Origin: Pandoraea faecigallinarum
GTDB taxonomy: Bacteria; Pseudomonadota; Gammaproteobacteria; Burkholderiales; Burkholderiaceae
Direction: 5' to 3'
Assembly (NCBI RefSeq): GCF_001029105.3
Contig: NZ_CP011807.3
Location: forward strand, 2,728,001 to 2,792,000
DNA length: 64,000 nucleotides
Shown here: positions 29,826 through 38,674 of the stretch, piece after piece
Layout of the letters: each line of letters starts with the position of its first letter
Position numbering within the stretch: the first letter of the stretch is position 1
Position numbers and translations under genes: made by a program
Notes under the pieces: generated by a model
What the model was told of the DNA's origin: nothing
What the model saw: the letters and a program-made list of their open reading frames with translations, nothing else
Databases searched by the model: none

Positions 29826-30731
29826 ATGATTTCCTTACGTGATGTCGATCTGAATCTGCTCGTCGTCTTTCATGCTGTCCTTACGCACCGCAGCATCTCT
29901 CAGGCGGCACGCGAGCTGGGGCTGTCGCAACCCGCGGTGAGCAACGGGCTGGCGCGTTTGCGGCAGACGTTCGAAGACGAGCTTTTCACGCGAACGAGCA
30001 CCGGCATGCAGCCCACGCCGTTCGCCGAGGCGCTGGCCGAGCCCGTGTCTGCCGCACTGGCTGGCATTTCCCGGGCCATCAATCACCGTGAGGCGTTCGA
30101 CCCGGCCAGCAGCCAACGTGAATTTACGCTGGCGATGACGGATGTGGGTGAGGTGTACTTCATGCCTGCTCTGATCGACCTGTGCACGCAACTGGCACCG
30201 GGCGTGCGTATCAGCACGGTTCGGGCCACGTTGCCCGATCTGAAAGAGGCGATGGCCGCCGGGCGAATCGATCTCGCCGTGGGCGCATTTGACGATCTGA
30301 CGGGGCCATTCTTCCAGCGGCGGCTGTTTCGTCAGCAATATGTGAGCATGTACCGCATCGGGCATGCGCTCGACACGCCGGGTGCCGGGCTCGCGGAGTT
30401 CAAGGCGGCACGCCACCTGTTCGTTGCCACCGGCGACAATCCCTACGCGCGCGTCAACCAGTTGCTCGCACAGGCCGGTTTCGGGGCAGATGCGAATTAC
30501 TGGGTGCCGCATTTCATCGCCGTGCCATACGTCGTCAGCACGAACGACCTCGTTGTCACCGTCCCGCAGAAGTTTGCCGAACGTGCCGCTGCACCGTTCG
30601 GCCTGCGCTTCGTCAAGCCGCCGTTGCGTCTGCCCGCCCTGCAAACCAATGTGTTCTGGCACCGGCGATACCATCAGGACGCCGGTAACCAATGGCTGCG
30701 TCAATTGATTTCGGAACACTTCGTCGAGTAG
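29826..30731 (+). CDS. LysR family transcriptional regulator (probable hmg regulator)
   Basis: A 301-residue LTTR: N-terminal winged helix with LLVVFHAVLTHRSISQAARELGLSQPAVSNGLARLR, given here in parts (SISQAARELGLSQPAVSNGL is the recognition region), then a periplasmic-binding-like effector domain from about 90. The effector half contains LAMTDVGEVYFMP and GRIDLAVGAFDDL, common in NodD/NahR-type regulators of aromatic catabolism. The ATG at 29826 was preferred to a GTG at 29802 because homology begins MISLRDVDLNLL. Being divergent from hmgA-fahA, it most likely controls that operon, with homogentisate or a related aromatic as effector. Confidence 0.88.
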   Translation: MISLRDVDLNLLVVFHAVLTHRSISQAARELGLSQPAVSNGLARLRQTFEDELFTRTSTGMQPTPFAEALAEPVSAALAGISRAINHREAFDPASSQREFTLAMTDVGEVYFMPALIDLCTQLAPGVRISTVRATLPDLKEAMAAGRIDLAVGAFDDLTGPFFQRRLFRQQYVSMYRIGHALDTPGAGLAEFKAARHLFVATGDNPYARVNQLLAQAGFGADANYWVPHFIAVPYVVSTNDLVVTVPQKFAERAAAPFGLRFVKPPLRLPALQTNVFWHRRYHQDAGNQWLRQLISEHFVE

Positions 30732-30782
30732 ATCGACCGTGCCGGGACGGCAACACACGAGACGTGCCACCCTCCCCCAATA

Positions 30783-33700
30783 TTACGCATCGCTCGCGAT
30801 GGCGTGTCCTTGCGCACGCAGCCAGTCGTTCCACGCGGTGTCGAGGGCGTCGAACGCGGCTTCCATCTGATCAACGGAGGCCTGCGGCGCGAGATGCTCG
30901 ACCTGCGCCGCCAGCGAAGCGAGCGAATGCAGTCCGAACGCCATGAAACCGCCGCGCAATCGGTGGGCGGAGTGACGAAGCGTCTCGCGCGATACCTCGG
31001 CCAAGGCAGTGCGGCAATTTGCGATGTCCTGATCGGCGATCTTGACGAACGTATCGAGCATGTCGGAGAGCGGCAGGCGCCAGTCCTTCGGCGAGGCGCT
31101 TTCCGGCGCGGGCTTGGGCTCGTCCTCACCCGGGCGCGATGGCGCGGGCAACGGCGCGATCTCGACGCACAGCGACGGGTAGCGCGCCCGAACCAGTTCG
31201 ATCACACGCAGCAGGGAGCGCGCGTCCACCGGCTTGTACACGACCGCGTCGTACGGCGACTTCGCTTCCCGGTCGTTGCGCAGTGTGACGTCGGCCGTCG
31301 CCACCACGACCGGCACGTGAGGCGCCCGTGCCTTGATCTGCGTTGCCAGCGCGTGGCCGGAGATATGCGGCATGTTGGCGTCGGTGATCACGAGCATGTG
31401 CGACTCCGCATCGAAGGCATCGAGCGCTTCACGCGGATCGTGATAGCAATCGACCATCGCACCGAGCCCTTCCAACTGCCGGGATAGCAGCATGCCGCTG
31501 ATTGGATGATCGTCCGCCACCAGGACATACCAACCGGCGAGCGGCCTCACCCGCGCCTGCGCGCTCGCCGTACCGGGTACCGGCAGTCCGCCGTTGGCCG
31601 CCAGTCCCGGGCGGGGAGTCGAGCCCAGCGCATCCCACAGTTCCGCTTGCTGGAGCAGCGCAACGTCGCGTGGCCATGCCGGTGCACTGCCTGCCGGACG
31701 ATCGACCGGCGTCGCACGCAGCAAGTAGACTTCCGCGCCCGCCATGCCACGCACCGGCCACTCGTCGGCAAACATCAACAGGCCGGCGTCGCGCTCGCGT
31801 CCCGGCCCGGTGGACCAGGACACGGCGTCTTCGTACCTTACGGGGTTGAAACCGGCGCGGCGAATCAGCGCATCGAGATACCAATGGCGCCGCTCCATCG
31901 CGCTGACATAGGCAAACGTGTCATGCGACTCCGGAATCTGCGCTGGCTCGCTGTCGGGCGCCCACGGCAGATGGAGCGTGAAGCGCATCGTCGTACCCTG
32001 CCCCTCCTCGCTGTCGACCGTCAACACGCCACCTAGCATGCCGACGAACTGGTGTGAAATGGCCAGCCCCAACCCCGTGCCGTGCTGCATGCCCGGCTCC
32101 GTCGTGCTCTTGCCGAACGGACGGAACAGGTCGGCCAGATCGGACGCCGCAATGCCGACACCGCTGTCGCTCACCGTGAAGGTCACGTCGCAGCCCTGCA
32201 TGTCGGCACGCACGACCATCGCGCTGAACGCGACATGTCCCTTTTCGGTGAACTTGATGGCATTGCCGACCAGATTGGTCACGACCTGCCCAAGTCGCAG
32301 CGCGTCGGTATGTACCGCGCGCGCAAGCTGCGGGTCGATCATCCAGTCGAGCGTCAGTCCCTGCAACCGTGCGCGTCCCGTGAACGACAAACCGACCGCT
32401 TCCAGTTCCTTGAGCAACGAGCAATCGCGGGAATTCAATTCGAAGCGTCCGACCTGAATGCGCGAGTAGTCGAGCAGATCGTTGATGAGGTCGAGCAGGT
32501 TTCGCGTCGAACTCTCCATCACGTCGACGTAGTATCGGTGGTCGTCGCCGAGGTTCTGTGCACTGAGCAATTCGAGCGACGCCAGCGTGCCGTACAGCGG
32601 CGTACGCATCTCGTGACTGACCGTCGTGAGGAATACGTCCTTGGCGCGATTCGCACTCTCCGCGGCCAGACGCGCCTTGCGTTGCTCCAACTCGAACCGG
32701 CGTTGCTCGGTCACATCGGACAGCGTGCCGATCAGCACCGGTTGCTCGCGAAACACCGTATCGACGAAACTCACCGCGTAGTGACGCTCGCCGGCGTCGT
32801 CGAGCGCGCTGAGCAGGCGACGCACCGGACGCGCGACCACGCCGCTATGCAGTTGCCGATACATGCGCGTCAGTTCGCCGTCGCCAAGGTGCCGCAACAG
32901 ATCGACAGTGCCCGCATAGGCCGGATTGCTCATGACCACGGCCGGCTCGAACGGATCGATGATCGCCATGCCGACGGGCGCGGTCTCGATGAGCGTCTGC
33001 GTGAAGGCGTCGCGCTCAAGCAGCGCGGTCGTACGTTGGCGGGCGGGCTCGATGATGCGCTGACGCATATAGCGCATGCCGGCGTACACGCCAGCGGCAT
33101 ACAACACCAGCAACAACGTGGAGCCAAGCAGCAACGTGGCGTTTTCGCGCAATAATTGCGCCGGGCGCACCGCATACCGCACGAACCACGGCGTGGACGC
33201 CAGCCGTCGCTCGAACACCAGGCGCTGACCGTCGGAGCGCAGCGTCATCTGCGCGCCACCGAACAGCGGCAACGTCACAAGCGTGCGCAGATGGCCTAAC
33301 GACGACAGGGGAAGACCGGCGCTTGCGATGACGAGCCCGTCTTCCGAGATCAACTGAAGGGCTTCGCCGGTGCGTTCCAGATGGCGCATGCGCGGCGGCA
33401 CGATCATCTCAGGGGACATGCTGGTGCCCACATAGAGCACGAGATGCCCGTTCAGATCGCGGATCGGCACGAAGCTCGATACGGTTTTCAGATGCGTGAC
33501 GGGATGTTTGTAGTTGTACGTCCAGAACGGCCCTTCGCTGTTGCCTCGAACGCGGGCGTGATACCGCTCGACCTTGTTGATCTCCGCGAGCATCGCCTGC
33601 GTGTCGCGAGCCAGATCCGCAGGGCTGAAGGCCTCCCGGCCAATGGCGGGCCGATACGTCGCGAAAGCGCCGTCGGCGGAAATGATGAAGGTTTCGTCCT

Positions 33701-34172
33701 GTGCGTCTAGCGGGCTCCAGAAATTGGCGTCGAGCACCATGAGCCGCAAGGTCAGACGCGCCAGCAATGCTGCGCGCGCTTCCGGGATGTCCGCGAGTTT
33801 GACGATCTCGAACTCGCTGTCCCAACCGATACCGCCAATGCGCCGGGCCGTGCCAACCGGCATCGAGATGAGCGGCTTGAGGATCCGGTCGGTCAGCGCC
33901 TGCGTGGCACCGCCGGGACGCGCCGAACTGGCCTGGGTGGCCTGCGCCATGGCGCGGGCCTGTTCGTTGAAGATTTCGAGGTCGCGAATTTCCCGCCCGA
34001 CAGCGGCGAAGAACGATTCCGTCTTCTGCCCGCTTTGCCACAGGGTGCCGAAGAGCGCGTACGAGACCGCCGCCACCCAGACCGACAACCCGAAAAGCAG
34101 TGCAAGCAGGCCGCCAATGCGAAGCAGGCGGCCTGCAATTGCGATGTCACGCGTCATCGTTCTGGCGGGCAT
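30783..34172 (-). CDS. RcsC-like hybrid sensor histidine kinase with fused HPt domain
   Basis: About 1129 residues. Order: membrane helix (18-42), a large periplasmic domain (45-335), a second helix (345-366), a degenerate PAS-like linker (390-490), HisKA with VSHEMRTPLYG (phospho-His H520), a HATPase with NLVGNAIKF, DSGVGI and GTGLGLAISH, a divergent alpha/beta domain (750-855), a receiver with ITDANMPH (D931) and a C-terminal HPt with HRLRGGF (H1070). The PAS, kinase and divergent-domain order matches E. coli RcsC, but here the HPt usually supplied by RcsD is fused. Sequence of the periplasmic domain does not resemble the Venus-flytrap domains of BvgS. The ATG at 34172 follows GGAG closely; a TTG at 34181 is an alternative. 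It lies 29 bp after the response regulator gene. Confidence 0.9.
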   Translation of the reverse strand: MPARTMTRDIAIAGRLLRIGGLLALLFGLSVWVAAVSYALFGTLWQSGQKTESFFAAVGREIRDLEIFNEQARAMAQATQASSARPGGATQALTDRILKPLISMPVGTARRIGGIGWDSEFEIVKLADIPEARAALLARLTLRLMVLDANFWSPLDAQDETFIISADGAFATYRPAIGREAFSPADLARDTQAMLAEINKVERYHARVRGNSEGPFWTYNYKHPVTHLKTVSSFVPIRDLNGHLVLYVGTSMSPEMIVPPRMRHLERTGEALQLISEDGLVIASAGLPLSSLGHLRTLVTLPLFGGAQMTLRSDGQRLVFERRLASTPWFVRYAVRPAQLLRENATLLLGSTLLLVLYAAGVYAGMRYMRQRIIEPARQRTTALLERDAFTQTLIETAPVGMAIIDPFEPAVVMSNPAYAGTVDLLRHLGDGELTRMYRQLHSGVVARPVRRLLSALDDAGERHYAVSFVDTVFREQPVLIGTLSDVTEQRRFELEQRKARLAAESANRAKDVFLTTVSHEMRTPLYGTLASLELLSAQNLGDDHRYYVDVMESSTRNLLDLINDLLDYSRIQVGRFELNSRDCSLLKELEAVGLSFTGRARLQGLTLDWMIDPQLARAVHTDALRLGQVVTNLVGNAIKFTEKGHVAFSAMVVRADMQGCDVTFTVSDSGVGIAASDLADLFRPFGKSTTEPGMQHGTGLGLAISHQFVGMLGGVLTVDSEEGQGTTMRFTLHLPWAPDSEPAQIPESHDTFAYVSAMERRHWYLDALIRRAGFNPVRYEDAVSWSTGPGRERDAGLLMFADEWPVRGMAGAEVYLLRATPVDRPAGSAPAWPRDVALLQQAELWDALGSTPRPGLAANGGLPVPGTASAQARVRPLAGWYVLVADDHPISGMLLSRQLEGLGAMVDCYHDPREALDAFDAESHMLVITDANMPHISGHALATQIKARAPHVPVVVATADVTLRNDREAKSPYDAVVYKPVDARSLLRVIELVRARYPSLCVEIAPLPAPSRPGEDEPKPAPESASPKDWRLPLSDMLDTFVKIADQDIANCRTALAEVSRETLRHSAHRLRGGFMAFGLHSLASLAAQVEHLAPQASVDQMEAAFDALDTAWNDWLRAQGHAIASDA

Positions 34173-34201
34173 AGACTCCAACGTCGGTGAACGCGGCGGA
34201 C

Positions 34202-34876
34202 TCAGGCGGCACTCGGCGCTTCGGCGTCGCCCTCACGCGAGAACTGGACCGGACTTGAGACATGCAGCTTGAACAGTTCCATATCGGTTCTGCAACCCAG
34301 CTTGCACATCGCCATACGCTTCTGATTGTTGATCGTCTTGGCCGAACGCTTGAGCGCGCCCGCAATCTGCGACACGTTCTGGCCATCGAGATACATGCGC
34401 AGCACTTCCATTTCCTTGGGCGAAAGCGGACGCCGGGCCGTCGGCTTGCGACGCATCTGTTCTTCCAGGATCTGTTCCGCACGCCCGCCGCGGTAGCTCA
34501 TGCCGCGACGGCAACGCTCCACGCACACCGTGATCTCACGCAGATCGTCGGACTTCGTCATCACGCCCAGCACACCGCAACTGTCCAGTGCATGAATGAT
34601 CGCGGGCTGTTCGATCGAGGTGAACACGATGATCTTCACGTCGGGGTACTTGCGCCGAACCCGGTTGATCATGACGAGGCCGTCGCCGAACGCCCCGCCC
34701 GGCATGCAGTAGTCGGTGATCAGGACGTCGACCGAATTCGTCTCGAGCGCCTTGAACAATTCCGTCGAATTGGAAACGGGAGGCAGAACGTGAAAACCCG
34801 GGTCCGGGGAAAGCATTTCACGCAGCGTCGAGGCCACGATCGGGTGATCGTCGGCAATCAGAATCTTTACCATCAT
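34202..34876 (-). CDS. RcsB-like response regulator (NarL/FixJ family)
   Basis: A 224-residue two-domain regulator. The receiver has IADDHP, phospho-acceptor D55 in VLITDYCMPGG, and GDGLVMINRVRRKYPDVKIIVFT (two parts), which aligns well by eye with RcsB (VLITDLSMPG, YGDGITLI). The LuxR-type HTH has LSPKEMEVLRMYLDGQ and SAKTINNQKRMAMCKLG, close to RcsB LSPKESEVLR and SIKTISSQKKSAMMKLG. The recognition helix is therefore nearly conserved, implying similar DNA boxes. Two adjacent ATGs (34876, 34873) are possible starts; AAGGATCC is upstream. It is placed between the lipoprotein and hybrid kinase genes. Confidence 0.92.
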   Translation of the reverse strand: MMVKILIADDHPIVASTLREMLSPDPGFHVLPPVSNSTELFKALETNSVDVLITDYCMPGGAFGDGLVMINRVRRKYPDVKIIVFTSIEQPAIIHALDSCGVLGVMTKSDDLREITVCVERCRRGMSYRGGRAEQILEEQMRRKPTARRPLSPKEMEVLRMYLDGQNVSQIAGALKRSAKTINNQKRMAMCKLGCRTDMELFKLHVSSPVQFSREGDAEAPSAA

Positions 34877-35081
34877 TTGCAGGATCCTTTTAAAAGAAGT
34901 CAGCCGTGGGCGCGCGCGATCCTTCGCCGTGTCTACGCGTCATGGCTTCCCAAAAGAGGAATGTGCGTCCTGGGGACGCACGCGTTGGTCACTCGGACGT
35001 GACCGCATTGCTGCTGGGCGACGATGCGGGACCCGACAGTCCGGCGCACAGGCCGCTCGCGGCCTCGCCCCGCTGCCTGCG

Positions 35082-35675
35082 CTATCCGGCGCTGCCGACG
35101 GTATCGCCCGCTCCGGGGCCGTCGACGGTGGTCCACGCCGAGCACGTCTTGTGCCCTGTCAACCGGGATGTGCCCTCGCCGATGGCCGGCTTGACACAGT
35201 AACGAATGCGAACACCGCGCAACCCTGCCGACGGCATCATTTCCCGCGCTCGACCGACCACACGAATACGCGTCGGTCCGGCGGCTGCCTCCCACAGATG
35301 CACGCTTTCGGTCTCGGGCCAGTCCGCCATCCATCGATACGTTCCACTCACGACGATGCCGACCTGCGGCGTTCCACTCATCTTCACTGCTGCCGCCACC
35401 GGCCGCATTCGCGTTTCGACTTCTCGCGGTGACGCAACCGGAGGCTCCATCGGCGCCGCCGACGCCCCCTCGCTCCCCGATTCGAAAGCGAGGCCAGTCG
35501 CGCTCGCCGTGGACGCCTTGTATTCGCTGCATCCCGCGAGCAGCGCCATGGTCAGCACGCCGCTCAGACTTATCAGTGCCGTCACGGCGCGCCGCCCTAT
35601 CACTTGCCTGAAACGCAGGCGACGGGACGAACTGGGCAGGAAAGAGTCAACGTGTGTTGGGGTCATCTGGTCCAT
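35082..35675 (-). CDS. Hypothetical lipoprotein upstream of the Rcs-like genes
   Basis: A 197-residue protein with a basic N terminus, a hydrophobic stretch (ALISLSGVLTMALLAGC) and a lipobox LAGC at about 47-50, then a disordered Ala/Ser/Pro/Glu-rich linker and a small C-terminal domain containing two cysteines (RIRYCVKPA and GHKTCSAW). Outer-membrane sorting is plausible because residue +2 is Ser. I do not recognise the family; it does not match RcsF beyond being a lipoprotein with a possible disulfide. Its stop is 205 bp before the RcsB-like gene on the same strand. Starts at 35675 and 35666 are both ATG; neither has a strong ribosome site. Confidence 0.7.
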   Translation of the reverse strand: MDQMTPTHVDSFLPSSSRRLRFRQVIGRRAVTALISLSGVLTMALLAGCSEYKASTASATGLAFESGSEGASAAPMEPPVASPREVETRMRPVAAAVKMSGTPQVGIVVSGTYRWMADWPETESVHLWEAAAGPTRIRVVGRAREMMPSAGLRGVRIRYCVKPAIGEGTSRLTGHKTCSAWTTVDGPGAGDTVGSAG

Positions 35676-36140
35676 TACCAGTCGTTTCGCCGCGTGACAG
35701 TCAAACGTTACGCGTCGTTTTTACGACCAGCGGAAATATAGGATAAATCTACAAAACCCTACCGTTTTGGAACTCTTTATAGGAAACATCCTAGTCCAAA
35801 TTAGGAGGATTACCGTTCGCAATTTGCGCACCAAACGCGCCTTACGACAATTCGATGCGGAAATACCTCAAATAACGTAGCATCAACGCGCATGCAGCGT
35901 TCTGATGGACAGCGATGTGAAGAAAAGATTCATTTGAAAGACGACAGAAGTGCGGACTTCGGCGCAGGCGCCGAACGATGCGCGAGTTTCGTCAACGCAA
36001 AACTTCACTCGAAAGACGTTGCGAATATCGAGGGATATGCGTTTGGGGAGTACGTATTGCGGCGGATTCGCTTTTCAGCGCGCTGACGAACGGCGGCGGA
36101 TTACGGCGCAATTGGCCACAGGAAGCGCGTCGACAAAAAC
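35676..36140. other. 465 bp AT-richer intergenic region
   Basis: This interval separates the lipoprotein gene (leftward) from the 3' end of the TauE gene. Positions 35730-35830 are clearly AT-richer than the surroundings and hold the RcsB-box-like palindromes. A short frame at 35892-36086 (64 codons) has no ribosome site or homology and is probably not a gene. No terminator was recognised for TauE. Confidence 0.5.
35735..35812 (-). promoter_or_regulatory. Putative promoter with RcsB/BvgA-type palindromes
   Basis: TAGGAAACATCCTA (35780-35793) is a near-perfect inverted repeat (TAGGA-N4-TCCTA) resembling the RcsAB box TAAGAATATTCCTA and the heptad pair recognised by BvgA (TTTCCTA). A second, looser copy TAGGATAAATCTA (35739-35751) lies 41 bp away, about four helical turns, and a half site TAGGAGGATTA is at 35802-35812. 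On the minus strand a TATATT -10 candidate (35735-35740) has no good -35, as expected for an activator-dependent promoter. The arrangement lies about 60-135 bp upstream of the lipoprotein gene. Confidence 0.5.
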
Positions 36141-37019
36141 TCAGACACCGAACGCTTTAACCAACATGCCCAGCGCGACGGCCGCCATCAGCGTGGAGAA
36201 AAGCTGTTGAAGCCGCGAGGCCGCCAATCGCGGCGCGAGGGCGCGACCGAGCAACATTCCCACAACGGCCCCGGCAACGAACGTCCAGCCTTGCGCTCCC
36301 GGATGCATGCCGTGCCACCATGCGTTCGCCACGGTCCCGGCAGAGATCAGCGCAATCACGAAAAGCGATGTCGCGACGACGCCATGCACCGTGATGTCGG
36401 TAAATCGCCGCAGCGCGGGCACGATGACGAACCCGCCTCCGACGCCGAGCAATCCCGAAGCGAATCCCGACACGGCGCCGATCACACTGAGCGTGCCCGC
36501 AACGCGCCGCGTCCAGCGCAAGCGTCCCGTGGACGGATCCATGCGGCATGGGGGCAACGGCAGCGATGTCGACGATAGCGGTGCTGGGGGCGACGACGTA
36601 TCGCCCGGGTTCGCCCCCATGCCACGCCCCTTCCCACAGGCGCCGCGCGAGGCGCGGTACATGCGCGCCGCAACGATGAGCATCGCCGCGGCGAAAAGCC
36701 CGACGAGCCACCGCTCGGGCAACCGATGCGCCATCCAGCTACCCAGCGGCGCGAGGCAAACGCCGATGCCCGCCATGAGCAACGCCGCGCGATAGCGCAC
36801 GATCCCGGCGCGCAGTCCTTGCGCACTGCCGACCGCCGCACTTGCGCCTACGGCCAGCAAGGCCACGGGCCCCGCCTGCGGCACCCCCCATCCCAGTCCG
36901 AATACCAGCGCCGGGACCGCGAAAATCCCGCCACCGGCGCCAGTCAATCCCAAAACGAGACCGACGGCAGCGCCAAGTAAGGCGGCCGTCGGAGAAACAC
37001 TCGAGAGATCGGGAAACAT
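36141..37019 (-). CDS. TauE/SafE family sulfite exporter-like permease
   Basis: A 292-residue inner-membrane protein with the internally repeated TauE/SafE architecture: GAAVGLVLGLTGAGGGIFAVPAL in the first half (two parts: GLVLGLTGAGGG, IFAVPAL) and GFASGLLGVGGGFVIVPAL in the second. About eight helices are predicted. A hydrophilic insertion (about 125-165, Ser/Pro-rich) separates the halves and is longer than usual. These permeases export sulfite, sulfoacetate or other organosulfur anions; the substrate is unknown here. The start codon at 37019 is clear, but no operon partner is adjacent. Confidence 0.87.
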   Translation of the reverse strand: MFPDLSSVSPTAALLGAAVGLVLGLTGAGGGIFAVPALVFGLGWGVPQAGPVALLAVGASAAVGSAQGLRAGIVRYRAALLMAGIGVCLAPLGSWMAHRLPERWLVGLFAAAMLIVAARMYRASRGACGKGRGMGANPGDTSSPPAPLSSTSLPLPPCRMDPSTGRLRWTRRVAGTLSVIGAVSGFASGLLGVGGGFVIVPALRRFTDITVHGVVATSLFVIALISAGTVANAWWHGMHPGAQGWTFVAGAVVGMLLGRALAPRLAASRLQQLFSTLMAAVALGMLVKAFGV

Positions 37020-37165
37020 GGGCGAAATCCGGCAGGAGCGATCCGGCAGTCAAGCCAAATCACTATTTTTCATATGCTTATGACGTTGAATTATATAGAC
37101 AGGATCGTCACAGGAAAAGGGCGAAACGCCGCCAGCGGTGAAGTCACACCGTGGCGCTGATGTAC

Positions 37166-37223
37166 CGGAACGAAGCGGAACGAAGCGGAACGGAGCGGAA
37201 CTAGGCGGAACGAAAAGGAACGA
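37166..37223. repeat. Tandem repeat, about six units of 10 bp (CGGAACGAAG)
   Basis: The core GGAACGAAGC recurs every 10 bp from 37166, with single-base changes in the fourth to sixth units (CGGAACGGAG, CGGAACTAGG). It lies in the non-coding interval between the TauE promoter and the CoA-transferase terminator. No protein-coding frame crosses it convincingly. Confidence 0.85.
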
Positions 37224-37251
37224 CAGCCACACGCGAGAAGCCGCCTCAAAA

Positions 37252-37276
37252 TGAAAAGCGGCGCTCAAGACGCCGC
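37252..37276 (-). terminator. Intrinsic terminator of the CoA-transferase gene
   Basis: On the minus strand GCGGCG-TCTTGAG-CGCCGC is followed by TTTTCATTTT. It begins 33 bp after the CoA-transferase stop, in the right orientation. Confidence 0.75.
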
Positions 37277-37309
37277 GTGATCTGAAAACGAGGGATACCC
37301 CCGTTGATG

Positions 37310-38674
37310 CTAGGCTGACGAGCGTCCGGCGAGGGGTGCGCCCGCGCGCTCTTTCGCATCGAGTTCAGCCAGAATGTCGCCCGTATGAGCCCCCGGCGCA
37401 GGCGGATCGAGGCGCGTGACGGGCGTTTGTCCATTGAGCCGGACCGGCGAGACGATCGTATGCGTGGTCTCGCCGCTCGGCAGCGTCATCGGACGGACCC
37501 ATCCCATATGGGCAACCTGTGGATCGGCCAGCACGCGCGAATACGTGCTGATTTCCGTGCACGGCACGCCCACCGCCAAAAGCCGCGCAAGCCACACGCC
37601 GCGATCTTCCAGTGCAAACACGGCTTCGAGGACATCGCGCAACGCGGTCTGATGGCGTGCCCGCTCGCGAGCATTGCCGAACCGGGAGTCGTCGAGGAGG
37701 TCGACGCGGTGCACCAGCGCGCAAATCGCTTCCCAGTGAGCCTGAGCGTCGAGGTCCATGCCGAAGTATCCATCGCGGGCGCGGAACGTCGGCCAGGGTG
37801 CCGACGAGCCGCCGAAACGCTTCCCGGCGCCGTCCGCCTCCGCGTCCCCCAAGAAGTCGGCGGCAGCATCGCCATTGCCTGGCAACGGTGCAGCCAGCGG
37901 CGACACCCTGGCATGATCGCCCGCCGCTGCCCGCGAGTGCCGCTGACGTGCAGCGGCCACCACGTTCGCCTGCGCTTGAGCGCCTTCATGCGCCGCCATC
38001 GCCGCCACCGGTACGAGTCCGGCGCGTTGCGCGGCTTCTGCGCCAGCGTCACCCGCACGCAACGCCGCAATCGCAAGCGTTGCGCCGAGCATGGGGATAT
38101 CGATGTGCACGCCAACGCCCTGCTGCCTGGCCGCGACCAGCGCCGCCGATACCGAGAACGCGGCATAAAGTCCCGCAGCCAGATCCGCGACCGGAAGATC
38201 GCGCGGCGGCTCGGCTCCATGCGACGCCGCGCCGAGCATGCCTCTGAGCGCCTCAAGCGCGGGCACACCACCGGGCTGTGTGGCCGAACGGGGGCCATCC
38301 TGACCGAATGCGGAAATCGAAACGTAGACGAGATGCGGCTGGACGGCTGACAACGCGTCGTAGCCGAGACCTGCGCGCGCCAGCGTACCGGGCGGCAGAC
38401 ATTCGATGACGACGTCGGCCCCGCGCACAAGCGTGTGCGCAAGACTACGGCCTTCCAGCGTGAGCAAATCGAGGGCGACGGAGCGCTTGTTGCGCCGCAG
38501 GCCCGATTGCGCCGCTTCGCCGAGCACGCTGCGGCTATCGTTGGCGATGTCGTCGACAGGATCGTCGACCATGATGACGTCGGCGCCCATGTCGGCCAAC
38601 AGCATGCCGCAATAGGCGCCCGCCGCGTCGCGACAGAACTCGATGACGCGGATCCCCGTGAGTGGTGCGTTCAA
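37310..38674 (-). CDS. Family III (CaiB/BaiF) CoA-transferase
   Basis: A 454-residue formyl-CoA transferase-like enzyme moving CoA between carboxylic acids. Motifs: GIRVIEFCRDAAGAYCGMLLADMGADVI in two parts (GIRVIEF near the start, LLADMGADVIMVD), LRRNKRSVALDL, and LPVADLAAGLYAAF with the likely catalytic Asp. A stretch near residues 235-295 (QANVVAAARQRHSRAAAG and onward) is atypical and may be a lineage-specific insertion. The start is taken as TTG at 38674, where AGGGG is well placed and homology begins (LNAPLTGIRVIEF); no ATG is near. A clear terminator follows. The substrate is unknown. Confidence 0.83.
   Translation of the reverse strand: MNAPLTGIRVIEFCRDAAGAYCGMLLADMGADVIMVDDPVDDIANDSRSVLGEAAQSGLRRNKRSVALDLLTLEGRSLAHTLVRGADVVIECLPPGTLARAGLGYDALSAVQPHLVYVSISAFGQDGPRSATQPGGVPALEALRGMLGAASHGAEPPRDLPVADLAAGLYAAFSVSAALVAARQQGVGVHIDIPMLGATLAIAALRAGDAGAEAAQRAGLVPVAAMAAHEGAQAQANVVAAARQRHSRAAAGDHARVSPLAAPLPGNGDAAADFLGDAEADGAGKRFGGSSAPWPTFRARDGYFGMDLDAQAHWEAICALVHRVDLLDDSRFGNARERARHQTALRDVLEAVFALEDRGVWLARLLAVGVPCTEISTYSRVLADPQVAHMGWVRPMTLPSGETTHTIVSPVRLNGQTPVTRLDPPAPGAHTGDILAELDAKERAGAPLAGRSSA

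Noticed and set aside
30783..34876. Calling the kinase-regulator pair BvgS-BvgA
   Set aside because: The periplasmic part does not resemble Venus-flytrap domains and the regulator is closer to RcsB in both domains; the shared order (receiver then HPt) is not specific.
35892..36086. A 64-codon frame in the spacer before the TauE gene
   Set aside because: No ribosome site, no homology and poor codon use; left as non-coding.
36141..37310. A mobile element or genomic island boundary at the decamer repeat
   Set aside because: No transposase, terminal inverted repeats, target duplication or tRNA is present.
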